Positions 1 through 12,858 of a stretch of DNA of 64,000 nucleotides are shown piece after piece. Made by a program: the position numbers and the translations under genes. The stretch is from Diprion similis (Eukaryota > Arthropoda > Insecta > Hymenoptera > Diprionidae): contig NC_060108.1 of NCBI RefSeq assembly GCF_021155765.1, positions 24,577,025 through 24,641,024 on the forward strand. Direction: 5' to 3'. Under the pieces are notes generated by a model. That model searched no databases. It worked only from the letters and a program-made list of their open reading frames with translations, and was not told the origin of the DNA. The stretch's first letter is position 1; each line of letters begins with the position of its first letter.

Positions 1-141
1 CGAGAATTTCTGGACCTTCCGCAGGACCTTCCCTACGTCGTTTGGCGAACAGCGGTGGTTTACATCCCCGTAAACCCGGGGGTGGAAGACACTCTGTTAC
101 CCTCGATCACTGTTTGGAATCCCAAGTGCCAGACGCACGAT
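1..141 (+). CDS. Possible 3' part of a coding exon, product unknown
   Basis: Frame 1 is open from the window edge to a GTGCGT that could be a splice donor after base 141; the frame then meets a stop at 151-153. The roughly 47-residue translation looks protein-like, with a hydrophobic stretch reading VVWRTAVVYIPVNPG and codons often ending in G or C. I do not recognise it. It could be an upstream exon of the membrane-protein gene that follows. However, it ends in phase 0 and the next supported exon (4585) needs two bases carried over, so a direct join would break the frame and another exon would have to lie between. It may equally belong to another gene or be chance. Confidence 0.3.
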
Positions 142-3100
142 GTGCGTTCATAGTTATTATTTAGAGAGCGGAACCGCAATGATCGTCGGGGGGTGAAGCA
201 GTCGCTGCAGGCTTCCTTGTGTAACTGACAAGGGAGCTTCGCTGATCGTCCGCTTCGGATTTGATCAGGTTTTTTTTCCATTCAAACAATCAGAATCGGT
301 GATGATTCACCGAGTAGATTTAACGTTTCAATCCATTACGATAACTCGATTTAAGTTGCAAGAGACAATCAAGAACTAAACTAGTTTATTCGAATTAAAA
401 GAAACATTTAACTTTCTTCCTCGGAATGAAGGGTTGACTTAACACGAATTTTCAACCCCTGAATTATTTCTATCCGTTTATCCGGTTTCGAGACGAATCA
501 ATATAAAAACAAAAAAAAAGTTTTAAATATTATATAGAGTTGTATAAAGAAGAGACTGTGTTAAAAACTAAATGAGAAGGGTTCGAAAGTGATTTGGGGG
601 TCGTGAACCTTACCCAGTGAATCACATCGTATGAGAAGTGTGGAGGATGTGGAACGAGGATCGTGCCGTCTCTAGGAAAACTATCGAACTTCTGGGGCGA
701 GAAAAAGGCGAGAAAAGACGATTCGATTCGCGTTTCGTGCGTGATTTCTTCTTTGTCAGTCGGGTAAAGGCAAAGTTTTTGCAGGACAGTCTGAAGGCGG
801 CTATCGAGTTGAAGAGATCGCGTTGATGAGGCTGAGGCTGAGAGAAAGGGATTTTCCTTTTCTCTTCCTGCGAAATTAGTACCGACATAAACCATCATCA
901 GGTTGGTTGGCAAGAAGTTAAGCAGAATTTAAGGGCAGTTACTCGTTAACACGATGCCCTGACGTGGCTCTGCGCAATATCGCGAGTAGCTCGAGGACCT
1001 TCAAGGAAGGGTGCGCCCGAAGGGCTAATTATTTGAGAATTAACCCAATCATATTAATCGCTCGTGTCACATTCGGAGGCCATTTACGGCGGCTCAAAGA
1101 AGCCTCGGCCAACTTCAAGCGGTGTGGAATCAAATTTGCCTCGATTAGCATTCCTTGGTTTATTGGAAAGCGATGTTATGGAGGTTGATGAAATGATCCT
1201 GCTATCAGGAGTTGAGCCCGTACTGGGTTATTCAATCTTCACCCTTAGTTCCGCCATTCTATTGTTGTGATACGACGAATCATGTTCCTCTGAAAAGTTT
1301 AGGAACAAGAAACGTTCATTCGTTAAACTCCACGCTCACGAAATTTCTCGTCTATTGTTACAAGGCCTGTTATTTTGCATGCTGTTTCAAACGTACTTCG
1401 AATTCAGATCACAAACCGACTCCTTTCAAAGGCTTTGCATCGTCGCCCTGGTCACGTGGGCATGGAATGATCTCATTGCAGGCAGGCTTGCAGGTTTAAT
1501 CGTGATATATAGCGTATGGGATTATGCAGCGCCATGTTCAATCTGGTATGAAATTGGCACAGAATGGAAAAGCCAATTTTGAAACCGCGCAGCGCTTCCG
1601 AAGGCGCGGACACAATCTGCTGATGTTGGGTTATTAAGAAAAATGAGATGTGCGTGTTGATTAATTTTTTACCTTTTCTCATGAAAGAAAAATCAGCTTC
1701 CAAGAATTTTTCCCGACTCTGATATAGAGACACGCGGCTCGTTTTGTGGCAACGACGCAAATCTGTCTGGTCGAGGAACGTTGCGAGAAGAATTCTCGGT
1801 ATACAAAAAAAATAATACTTCTACTGAGTTGGTCTGTCAAAGAAATGAATTAAGTTTTTTCCCTACAGTGCTGAAAAAAGAATTTGATGCTGGTATAAAA
1901 GTTGGTTCATTGTACGTAGGTGTACTTATGTTATAATATTCAGTGCGGGATTCAAGAGCAGAAAACTTTTTTTCCATTTCAGTTTTACAAGTCTGCGATT
2001 GGAATTGAAAACTTTGTAAACAAAAATTAAAATCAACTTGCTAAACATTGTGAAAAATTCTACACTGTAATGAAATATTAAACAGAGACGGTTCGATCGT
2101 CGTTGACACATCAGAGCACCGAAAAAACGTCCGAATTCCTACTTTCAATATGGTTGCACCAATACTTATACTTGCCTAATTACATCTTCGGAACGTTTAG
2201 TACAATATTTTGATCTAAATTGCGATAATATCTAGTAATATCTTCACAGCATTGAATATTTCCTCTGAGTTGCCTGCAGGTACTTAGACAGCGCTCAAGA
2301 TGAAACGTTGTTTCAAACAAGTATCATTTTTTTTTCGATTATCATCGCCGCAATTCTTCTAGCGAACATACCCATATATCTGTCAGTATATGTATATATA
2401 ATAACGATTTGGTATTTTAGCCGTGCGAAATCGGACGTTAAATTCCCTTTGATCCAACGCACGCCCGAAAAACAAGCACAAAGGGATTTTCCCAATTAAA
2501 CTATATTTGATGTCCTGACCCTTCCGACTCAGGACTACGTAACAACAATTGCTCGCATCCCCTGGTATGTTGGAGGATTATAATAATCACCTGGGGGAGT
2601 CCTGAGTGGGGATTATTCACGAGAAGACTCGTCGTCCAGGTGGGATCGGATATGTTATACCTACATATCTACACATGCATGTACAAATATTCGTTGTCCT
2701 GATGATATGTGGAGCTTTTTCCTCGCAGGCCGAAGCTTACGTGCCGCGAGGTAAAAGGTTCTTTCTCGGGTTTACTTATCGTTATATCTTTCGTCGTATT
2801 TTTATAGTCTACCCCATCCCGTATTCCTCTTCTCCGACGCTGAGCGAGCTATTCCTCATGTAAATCGGGTCGCATGATCCTTCCTTGAATATTTCCTCCC
2901 ACGTGAAACGCGTATAATAATGTATATATATATATATACATAAACACTTTACTAGTTTCCGTGAACTTTGTCCGCTATGGAGTGAATAAAACTCTCTTTT
3001 TTCGGATTTTTTACATATTTCCAGGGTGGAATTTGGAGTTCTTGGAATCCTTAAGACGGACGGACTCTTCAGCCGATATAGTAACTGCTTGTCGTAACGT

Positions 3101-4584
3101 TTACCGTAACTATAATTCTGGATTACCTTACGGATACTCAACTCACCCCTTTAAACCTGCTTTTAGAGAGTGCAAACGTGGTTCTCAGATCGCGTTTACC
3201 CGGCATGGTTTACACTCGGCAACGTAACCATTCGTTAAACTTTTATTTGAAAACACGTGGAAAATCCCCTCAAGCGAGCGCCGCAACAGAAGGCACAATT
3301 TGCTTTCTGTAACATACATAATATGTGTGTACACATTGTGGACCAGCGCGTCGAATGAATTGAAACACCGTAGAGTGTTGATCGTTAGAAAACATGACCG
3401 CACGTTCATTTAGGGGTTGATTCAAAGAGCGATGTGCTTTTATGGAAATAAAACATTCTACACGGGGAAGAAGAAATATTAACGTCTTGTTTCATGAAAC
3501 ATATATACCTACTCGCTTTGGAAATGTCTGCAAAATGTGAGGAAATTGTTCGTAACTTTTCTTTATAAATCGAGGGAAAAGAACACGAGAAATCATGAAA
3601 CGAATCTCGGTGAGTTCAAAGACATCCAATTAGATCTCAGTGAAAAAAACGGCTCAACTAACTCCGCAGATTCAGGGCTCCGGGGGAAAAAATTCTCAAA
3701 CCTGCTTGACAAAAGTCTGCATCGTATTTCGTATTCTGCGAGCATTGGGTGGCTTTGATTTTCGGTTAAAAATTGAAAGTCGTCTAAACCGACCCAGAAG
3801 ACCGTCTCTGTAAGTTCACGAGGTAATTGAGTAGTTTATCGATAAACGGGTGACTCGAGGGTGACTCTGACAGGCTAAAAGCCAGCGGCTTAAAACCGTT
3901 TGCAACTTACCACGAGTTTTTCTTGCAGAAGGGTTTTGGACATTCGTCAAGGGGGATACCTCGAGCAAAAGGAGCGGGACGCCAAACTCGCCAGCGTCGT
4001 CGTTTCCAGATCGCTTTTTCACCCTTGGACAGTTCTCGGTCCAAGTATAAACATAATTGAGAAGAAGGCGGCGCCGCAATTAGCGATGAGCTTTTGAGAC
4101 CCCCTGAGTAATTTGGCCGTCACCGGTTGATCTACGCGAGTCAGAGGGCTGAGAAATGTCGGCAATTTGTTTAAACCCTTCGCAATCCGAGTTCACGGGT
4201 CGGCTTCTTTCTCCTCTGAATAAAAATTTCACTCCAGGTTCGTACGTGCAGCGCATAATTGCTTTATCAGCGTCGAGATAGCCGCGACAATATCTACGGT
4301 TGATCGGCTTCGGAACAACAGATGGCCGGAGCTGGTTCAACACGAGGGTTCGACTATGTTTGATTACCGCTTTGTAATTGTTGAATGAATTTGGGATTAA
4401 GGTCGGGCTGATATTAGTCGGATTAGGAGCACCTGCTGCCGCCTAAATTTTGTTTCATCATCTCGCCGCAGCCCCCGTCTTTTGAATTAGAATTATATTT
4501 CACCGTGTCGACTCCGCTTCAGCGGCACTCACCCAATTTCTAATTTCCTAATTAGTCTGAATGTATCCCGTTTTCTTTTTGCAG
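142..4584. other. Non-coding stretch, intron or intergenic
   Basis: All open frames here are short, overlap one another on both strands and lack convincing splice context. The stretch is AT-rich, with a short TA run near 2922-2940. If bases 1-141 belong to the gene at 4585, this is intron with at least one missing exon. Otherwise it is intergenic or an upstream intron. Confidence 0.5.
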
Positions 4585-7500
4585 ACGCAAAACCGCGCCC
4601 ATCTGCTTCATCGTGGACGGCTCGAACCTCCCGACGAACCGACGACATGACCCGGGATTTCAGAGAGACGACAAAACGGCTGACGGTGAGTCTTTATGTA
4701 TCGCTACGCCATTTTGATTTCGCGCCGCATCGAAAGAAATTTAAAAAAAATCAAAAAATTAAAAAATCGATCGATTTCGCCGGTAGGGTCATCCAGTTTT
4801 CGATATTAATGATCGCTTGAATTTCTGTGCATCAAATTTTTTTACCATATTTCCTGAAAGATGACGTGACGAAAATCGAAGTGGAACTGGAAGAGGCCCC
4901 GTTCGAAATGGACGGCCGAGTTCCGCCGATTATCGTGGGCCCAATGCCGGACCCAGACGCGAGCCCAACGCCAGAAGTGAACGCGACTTACCCTGGGGGT
5001 GAGTTACTCGTTTTATAGCGGAACTATCGAGGGGTGATTGTGCGAATCGATTCGACGTGTTTCAGAGAAGTCAACAACATTAATAAATTTTCGTGTACGT
5101 ATAACGAATATGCGAATCGAATTATCACCTGCCGTTTGTAAATCGGATGTTTTCCGTCTTCCTTAGTGCTGAAAAATTCGAATTCAGAGTACGTGATACA
5201 AATTGACGTAATGAATAACGAAGAAAATTAAAACCGAGTACTAAAATTTCTCCGAATTGAAATATTGTTGGTTAATTTTACGCACGTGCAGCGATTATTG
5301 TTTCATAAACGTGCAACGACTTGGGGATTTTCAGCTTGTTTAAAACAGTTGTTTCAAGTTAACGTTAAACGAACCGTGCGTTAATTTCTCCTACATTTTT
5401 CATTCAATTTTTTTCTTAATCAACTTACGAGACGTGAATGTTTAAACGTGACACGTTTTATGCAGTTAGACATTTTAGCCCAAGGATTTAATTTTAACCC
5501 ATTCGTATATGAAGCACGACGCCTTGTCAACGATAACTTATAAATCGATTATCCCTTGGCATATCTGCGATAATTTTTTACCCCGCATCAATATTTAGTA
5601 CCTCATGTAACGGCTGGGCGACGGATAAAACGTCGATGTTAGAATTTACGACGAGGCGTGAGGCGATAAGCTGCCGTACTTTCGCTAATTCAAATTGGAA
5701 AAAGGGGAGATCAATTCCTTTTCACGATCGCAATGCGCGCAAGATCCAATCATTCTTTAAAACTGTCGTCAATATTTCCAAAGTGAAAAAAAAATTTCGG
5801 TAAAAATAATCTCTGCCGTGAAGGCTGCTGCGGTACTGAATTGCTTATTTCACACTCTTTCGCCTTTATTCTTTCGTTCGCTAAATAAACCGTGGCAGAG
5901 CGTCGTTTTTCCTTTCTCGACAGCTGCTCGTGCGGCCAAGTAAAAAGCCAAAATAAAATTCTAAAACTATTTTTTCTCCCTTAAGAACTCAATTTTCCCA
6001 GATATTGAACTAATTTGTGAAAGTCACTTTCTTATACGAAACGAGTATTTTAACTGACAGAGGAAAAGTGCGTGTTCTCGATACAGGTGAGCAATATATT
6101 TTAACGACTGTTTCCAGTTGCTTATATTATTATATTGTCGAGTACTCGGTATAAAAAAAAAAGAAAGAAAGAAAGAAAATAATGACCGTGGCTGGAAAAT
6201 ATACGTGAAGTCATTTCGGTCGAATATTCTCTTGGTGAAAAACTTTTCGATGTTGATTATAGCTGCTTAATTGACTAAAATACTCAGAGATAGTGTAGGT
6301 AAACGATTGTTCTGAAAGAAAAAAATTAATCCAGACCGAGTGAATAGCCGAGTTATTATAATACCATTTACCTCCGTCTAGGATACGTAAACACGTTTAC
6401 CTAATCGACGACATTTTCGCGCGAAGAAAAATAGGAGAGAAAAAAAATTAATACATCGATTTAGCGACATACATCGTGGCGAAGAGTTCGAGCGAATTGA
6501 ACACTATCGCGAATGAATAGCCACCGTACCTACACGTGTAGCTTCGATCGCCTCGGGGTGAATGAAATTGGGGAAAACCCACGAGGAAAGACTTGACGAA
6601 AACACGGCAAGAGGCAGATTCTACGGATTTTGAATTTCTAAGGTACAGTCGAGCCGGGAGGAGTCGTCGTGAGGGCTGAAGAAGCTCTTATCGTCATACT
6701 GGTGCTGGTGCTCTGGGTCGCAGCGATCGCGCTCTTCTTCAACAGATGGGGAAAGATCCGAATGCTGGAACCGTATCAGCCCAAGTTCCAGCAGCAGCAC
6801 AGACAGAGCTGTGCGATGATCGATCCAAACCCAGTCCAGGTAATAAGGGTGACCAAAAGTAATCGATTTTCAATGAAGTAGATTATTTTTTCCCAATTCA
6901 TCGAGCATGATCGATTATTTTTTCTTACAATCGGTTTTTGTTTTTTACTCCCATGAACGACGCAATGCAATATCAATTTATGTAAATGAAGTATCAATTA
7001 TTATCATTGTTTTGCTTACTAAGTACCTGTTCGATATAATAAGTGAAAGATAAACGAATAATTTCACATGAAATTGAAAAATATTTTGAATGAAACAATA
7101 AATTACCAACAAACTTTTTGGCTTTTAACACTACGTAGGTAGGTACTGGAATTCACGACACTTTGGTTTTATATGCAGCGTTTCGAAAAAATAAGAAATA
7201 ATCCTTTAATTTCTAGCCATTCAATCGAGTCGCGTTCGATTATTTTTTTTTTTTGAGTGGATTAATCTATGCATCGATTATTCTCAGCTTAGTGGCCATC
7301 GCTATCAGGTAAATCGGCCGCGTACAATCGGTTGTTTAAATTTCTATCCGACAGAGTTTTACTTGCTAATTTGAAAGGTTCCCGCGGACTGCGAATATAT
7401 TATAATCAACGTGTCGTCGAGACGAATTTCCGCGAGCCGCATTATCTAATTGAGGGGAATTCAATTTCCGAATCAGTGAGTAACAAAGAAGCTCGAACAT

Positions 7501-10500
7501 TCTGTTCACCGCGAATCATGTTCTACGGTTCGCAGAAGGGATCGGATCAGTAATCCTGTTGCCTTTTACTCTTCGTCGCATCACGTTATATATCTTGTAT
7601 AAATATCATATCTATTACATCCGTTTCCATGGCTCGATAAAGAGTCGCGATTAACTTGGGAGAAAAAGAATGAAACACGTTTCCATAGCGCGTCGACGAT
7701 GTCGCACGGGAGTTAATAGAAATGCAAATTTTTTCATTGCCAAACGATTACGTATAACACGCAGAGCGAAATGTATTCCAAATTTTGGATTATAATACCA
7801 GCGTAATTTCACTTCCCCTGCTAAAGTCTACGAGTCTGAAGAAACGAAAGGTGATTTTCATGCAAATTATCCAGCGCATCGCATCTCTTGGATAGATTAA
7901 TCGCGGATGGCGAAATGTTCGGAAGGATTCTCCGCAAGTGCTCGACCGTTTCTTATTATTATTGTACCCACTTTATCACCCGGTCGATATAAATCGAAGC
8001 GTTGGTATTTCGAGAGGCACGTAAAGTGTCGCCTGTTAGGTATTTTTCATCAAATCCTTCAATCCCGGCTTCCGGCAGGGGTGAAAAAAAGTATCGCAGA
8101 AGATTCAGCAGCGAGCGGAGAATCGGGTATCGATTCTCTTCTTCGATTCATTTGTCGTAAAATAAATCCCGACCTTCACGGTGACCGCCTCATTACTTTC
8201 ATGTCGACATCCTTTTCCGTTCCATTTCCACCCCGTATAGGTTATTGCTTTATTCGCTGGTGAAAATCGACGAGATATAAAATATTCACAAATGTGTAGC
8301 AGCCCTTCGCGACTGCGTAAATTTCCCTGCGATATGTGCCTCTCAAAAATGATTCCAAAAGTTTCGAAAGGTCCGGTCCTACTTCTAAATGCGCGCGGAT
8401 GACACTGTCACGTAAAAAAGATGCAATTACAAAATCCATTTGTTCACGGTGCGGGTATCCTCCGGGATATCAGGGAGCGAACGACAAATGGAATACGTGA
8501 CAAGGGTTGACTCTCGACCCTGGTGAGTTAATCTTCGCAAATTAGATCCGGTGGAATGTGGGGGTGGCAAAGTGAATTGAAATTCGTACCTTTCGAATAT
8601 CGCACCGTATTATTTTCCCTTTTTCGATCCTCGGTGGATTTACTTTTACCGCTTCGACTTGATGCGAAAAACGAAGTGAAAAAATAAAAAATTTAAAAAT
8701 TGATGGCTGTTGTGAAAATGCTGTGAAGCTGCGATTTTTAATGCTTTTTTCCCGCGCATTTCGCTTTACGATTAAATGCAATTTGCGTCGCTTTTGGTTA
8801 TTCTTCGTGTAATTCCCGTCTATTTTTGGAAACGGTTTTCATCGACGAGAAGGATATACGCCTCGTACGAATCAATCCACGCCTCCGGCTCTGATCTCCA
8901 GTCGTCTGGGTCTGGATAATGTAGCATATTATATTGTGAAAATATGGAGTAAGTAAAGTGATAGGGATCCACCTTTGTCCGTAGGATTGAATATTCCAGA
9001 ACGGCAGACGATTCTCCTTGCGCAAGGTAATATCGCTGCTTGAAATCGCTGCAAAAAATTCTATCGTGAATTTTTCAGCGACGCGCAACGGCATCTCCGA
9101 AACAAATTTCTCGCGTCTCGAATCAAGCTTGGATAAAATTGGATGATGGAAGCATAGACGGATGGAAAAAAGTTGAAAGGCAACATTGGGTTCTCAAATT
9201 TCGTGCCAGACCCGCAGTGCCACTGCAGTAATCCACCCCTTTTCTTTTCGTTGTGGACGTGTTCACGTAGATGTTATGCGGTAGACTAGCCGCTGCGTGC
9301 GAATCGTATTTCCTCGCGGGGTTATAAATCTTAAAGAGTTGAAAAATGAATAGGTGGAATCTTGCCAAACTTACAGCTGCGGTAGGTACGCGTGTATCAT
9401 TGCAAGGTTAATTATTCGTTTGCATTAAATGGAGGGAAATTTCACACTAAGACAAATTTTCAGAGGAACATTCGCCCCGGAGTTATGGCGTTGATAATAA
9501 ATGGGAGTTTCGAATTGTACAATTATTCAAAATGCCAACAACTCAGCCGCGGTACCGTTTCCAATTTCGTTTTGCGGAAGTGAGATCCGTTTAAACAATT
9601 ATATGGATTTACGTCGAGCGGAACTCAAGACCCGATTTCAGTCTAATGGGGATATTCTGAAAAATTCATCCCCTCGTCAGTCTTCGAATTCCGAATTATT
9701 CAACCTCTGGTGTATGTGGAATATACATGTCCGGATGCGATATACTCAGAAACGTATACGACAAAAATTGAAAAATTTGTGATACATTTTATCGGAATAA
9801 AATTCGAAGAGTTCAAAGCCTTCGGGCCAATTCGATCGGCTGTGAAAAGTTTCTATAAAACGAGAAGAAACGTTTTGAACTTTTATTCGCATCGAGATTA
9901 CACGAAACCGCAAATTTCATGGAAAGAACTACGCTGCGGTCCGTGTTTGCGATCAACATCAAGGTTGGGTTAGAAGGTTACATGCAGCTATAATTTTTTC
10001 AAAATTTTAATCTCACTAACAAGACTCTATTATTCAGAAATTTGAACCTACTATCTTACGCCTTCATATTTTGCACCCCTTAATTTAACCGAGATCGTTC
10101 CAAGGTCCCTGTTATATGTTAGACAAAACTTTAGACTATCTCAATTCGTTGAAGTAAGTTGAAAGACAAGAAGAATTTTCTTTTTCCATCAAATGCCAAA
10201 GATCTGTATATCTTATCCGCTCTATTTTTCAACCTCCTATTTCTCTCGTCGTACGAAAACAATAAACATTAAACTCCGAAGAAACCCCTCGAGCGGATGA
10301 TTGAAACACATTATTGACAATAAATTTTCCAGACGACCACTAGTTTCCGATATATACCACGGATGCATGTAAGCTACACTATATACGATATTGAATCGCG
10401 TCATAAAAACGGTTCGACGATTAACAAGAAAGAAAGTATAGGTAAGAAAAGAAAATCGCAGCACTACGTCGAGCATGGAATAGCCGGCAATGGGCGGGTG

Positions 10501-12354
10501 TAAAATTTCACGTCAAAAATTGTGAGGGTCCGGTGGAAATAAACTCCATTTTCTCCTCGAAAGGCTCGGGTCACGTCGCATCAAGACAAGGCTGCTAAAC
10601 TGGCCACTACATTTCTCCGAGCGAGGAAAATCCGTCGTATATAGTATAAAGGCAGCCAGGGGGTGGATCTCACTTGTCATCCCCAGCCCAGCGCCCCGGG
10701 TCCCGAAGGAATACGGTTCGTTTCCCTTAAATCAACCCGTGTAACGCGCGGCGAACCTGCAGGACGCGGCTTTCCGAAGCGATCATTTGCGGCAGATAGG
10801 ACCGGTTTGCCTCGGATAAGCGGGAATCGGGCAAAGCTATCTCTGCGGGGGCGCATATTGCACGATTTGGGAAAAAAGGGATTCGACGGGTGAATGAAAT
10901 CACCTTAGAGCGAGAGCCGCTTGACCTTCCCCAACGCTGCGGAGGGTGAAAAAGAAAATTTAGTGATTTTTGTATGTATCTTTAATTGCCACGCAGGATC
11001 GCAATGATAAAAATGCATGTTGATATAGTATTGCGCTGATTGGAGTTGATCCAATTTATCTTCTTCTTTGATTTCTCGCGGTGACAATGGAACTCATAAT
11101 CTTCGAATTATACTAATGATTTTACGACTTTCGTTTTTTGTTTCATTGATTATAATAATTGAGTGAGCTGCTTGGTCGGAAATCGATATTGTTTAACAAT
11201 TTGATCACGAGATAGTCGTACATTGAGTATTTATCAAATCGTTGCATACTCAGAAACTTGGAAGATCTTTTTTTTCAATACCACAATGAAAGAATCAACA
11301 AAAACTTCAAGATTGTTAAAAGATCTAGTAGATTGGTTCGATTTCACTCTACGAGGGCTGATTTCATTAAGAAAATTATTTTCCAAAACATTCTCCGAAC
11401 CCCTAAACGTCTTCTTTTTGACAACGTTTACTTCGTTAAATATATTCAATTTTGTACAACATTGCAACGATATTGGATCATGATCAAATGATGCCAATAT
11501 TGAGTTGGCTATAAGAGAAAAGAGAAAAAAAACTAACACCTGTTTCACACTGTGTAGAAAATAGTCACAAGACAAAACGAATCGTTTTATATTTTCTTAA
11601 GTGATCTTCGTACCTGCCGATTGCGATAATTCGACGACTACTCAGTGCACGAATTGAGGAAAAGCATCGATTTTTGGCGAAGCAATCTCCTCAACATCCG
11701 CCAATTTCTTGTTCTGGTCCCCTCGAGGAGGGTGAAAAGTGGTAAAAACCACCTCGAGACGTGGGATACCTACAGGTGTGTTTTGTGTGGCTGTTTCAGC
11801 ACCGGGCGTGCTCGAAGTTCAACATCCATTGTCTGGAGCACCCGATCGTCTACCCTACGGGTTGCGGATCGAGCCTGTCGAGGCCGCGGCAAAACAGCGT
11901 CTTCGTGGGGTCCAGCATGTCGCTTTTGCCACCGCAGAACGCGCCTCGACGTGCGAAGAGCGCCTTTGATATTCAGACCCTGGTGATGGCGGAAGGCGGG
12001 CCGCAAAATGTCGCGGGTGAATTCGGCGAAGCGCCAAAACGCGCGGGGAGGGAATCGGCAAAAATTTTTTGCGAATCTTTGAGGCTCCCGGACCTTCCGC
12101 GCTCCTCGAACTCCCTGCTCCAGCGGCAGCGCGGGATGAGCATCTGCCACTTCGATCGCACCGACGTACTAGCGAGGCCTTTGATGCGCGAGAGGGGGAT
12201 GAGCATCTGCCATTTTGACAGGGGTGATAGTGTCGGGAAACCGGCTGCTGTGCAGCGCGAGAGGGGGATGTCGATATGCCAATTCGACAAGCAAATGCCA
12301 TCGTGCAGCAAAACACCGGACTCTGTTCACGCCTACAGAGCGACGTGCGTTTAA
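4585..12354 (+). CDS. Single-pass membrane protein with FNDC4/5-like transmembrane segment, 3' exons (partial)
   Basis: Four exons join in frame: 4585-4685, 4861-4998, 6643-6839 and 11800-12354 (stop TAA). All have AG acceptors and GTGAGT or GTAATA donors. They encode about 329 residues, and the 5' end is missing. The visible order is an acidic, proline-rich ectodomain stalk (to about residue 86), one transmembrane helix at about 94-112, then a basic and long Ser/Pro-rich tail. The juxtamembrane and membrane stretch (EEALIVILVLVLWVAAIALF) resembles the tail end of vertebrate FNDC4/FNDC5, which has the same W-x3-IALF pattern; this is from memory. No fibronectin III domain is seen in these exons; it could lie upstream of the window. 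By topology the protein is probably type I at the cell surface, with the 3' exon wholly cytoplasmic. That exon carries three RGMSIC(H/Q)FD repeats. Gene structure is well supported; the family name is tentative. Confidence 0.75.
4999..6642 (+). other. Intron between exons 2 and 3 of the membrane-protein gene
   Basis: The GTGAGT donor at 4999 and the TCTAAG acceptor ending at 6642 bound AT-rich sequence. It holds a small AAAG microsatellite near 6161-6178. I see no exon or RNA gene inside. Confidence 0.65.
6840..11799 (+). other. Long intron before the last exon of the membrane-protein gene
   Basis: The donor GTAATA at 6840 and the acceptor TTTCAG ending at 11799 preserve phase 0. The nearly 5 kb between them has only short, scattered open frames on both strands. 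I see no nested gene; an alternative exon cannot be excluded. Confidence 0.6.
12121..12291 (+). repeat. Three in-frame copies of an RGMSIC(H/Q)FD motif
   Basis: The last exon of the membrane-protein gene encodes RGMSICHFDR (12130-12159), RGMSICHFDR (12193-12222) and RGMSICQFDK (12262-12291). Methionine codons start 63 and 69 bases apart, so the copies are about 21 and 23 residues apart. The second and third copies are preceded by RE and the first by RQ. The bases differ at synonymous sites between copies, while the peptide is nearly fixed. That suggests the peptide is under selection, as a cytoplasmic binding or modification motif, rather than a recent DNA duplication. Confidence 0.85.
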
Positions 12355-12852
12355 TACACTTACTCTACAGATGCAATGTCAGTATTGCACGACGGAAGTT
12401 AGTCGGAAGGATTTCTGCAACATCGATGATACCGATCGGTTCATCGTTGGCGGGATTTGTGTTTTGCAAATTCGTTTCGGTTTCGGTTTGTGCGATTTTC
12501 GTTTTGTACCCTTTTTTTCTTTTTCTGTTTTGAAAAATTATACCTATTGTTATATCCGGTGAAGAGAAAATCCGCGGAAGAATTGTTAATTGAAAAATGA
12601 ATTATGGTGGGAACGTTGAGGGAAAGAAAAATATTATCTTCTCTTTTAAATCAGATTCATTAATCGAAAACCCTGATGTGGATGCGAAAACAGGGACGAA
12701 TTCTGTTCACAGTTAATTTTTTAATTTGACAATGGATTCACGGTTCAGAATATAAATAATTACGACATCATGTACAAGCTTGTGTGAACATAGGGGGCGA
12801 TGAAATCTTTACACTCCAACCTTTGAAAGCTGTGACATGAAATCCGTGATAA

Positions 12853-12858
12853 AATAAA
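12853..12858 (+). terminator. Candidate polyadenylation signal AATAAA
   Basis: This is the first canonical AATAAA after the stop codon at 12352-12354, about 500 bases downstream. Later copies exist, so alternative 3' ends are possible. Confidence 0.4.

Noticed and set aside
3900..4097. Possible exon after a TTTCTTGCAG acceptor upstream of 4585
   Set aside because: No GT donor in a compatible phase follows within the open frame, so it cannot be joined to the exon at 4585.
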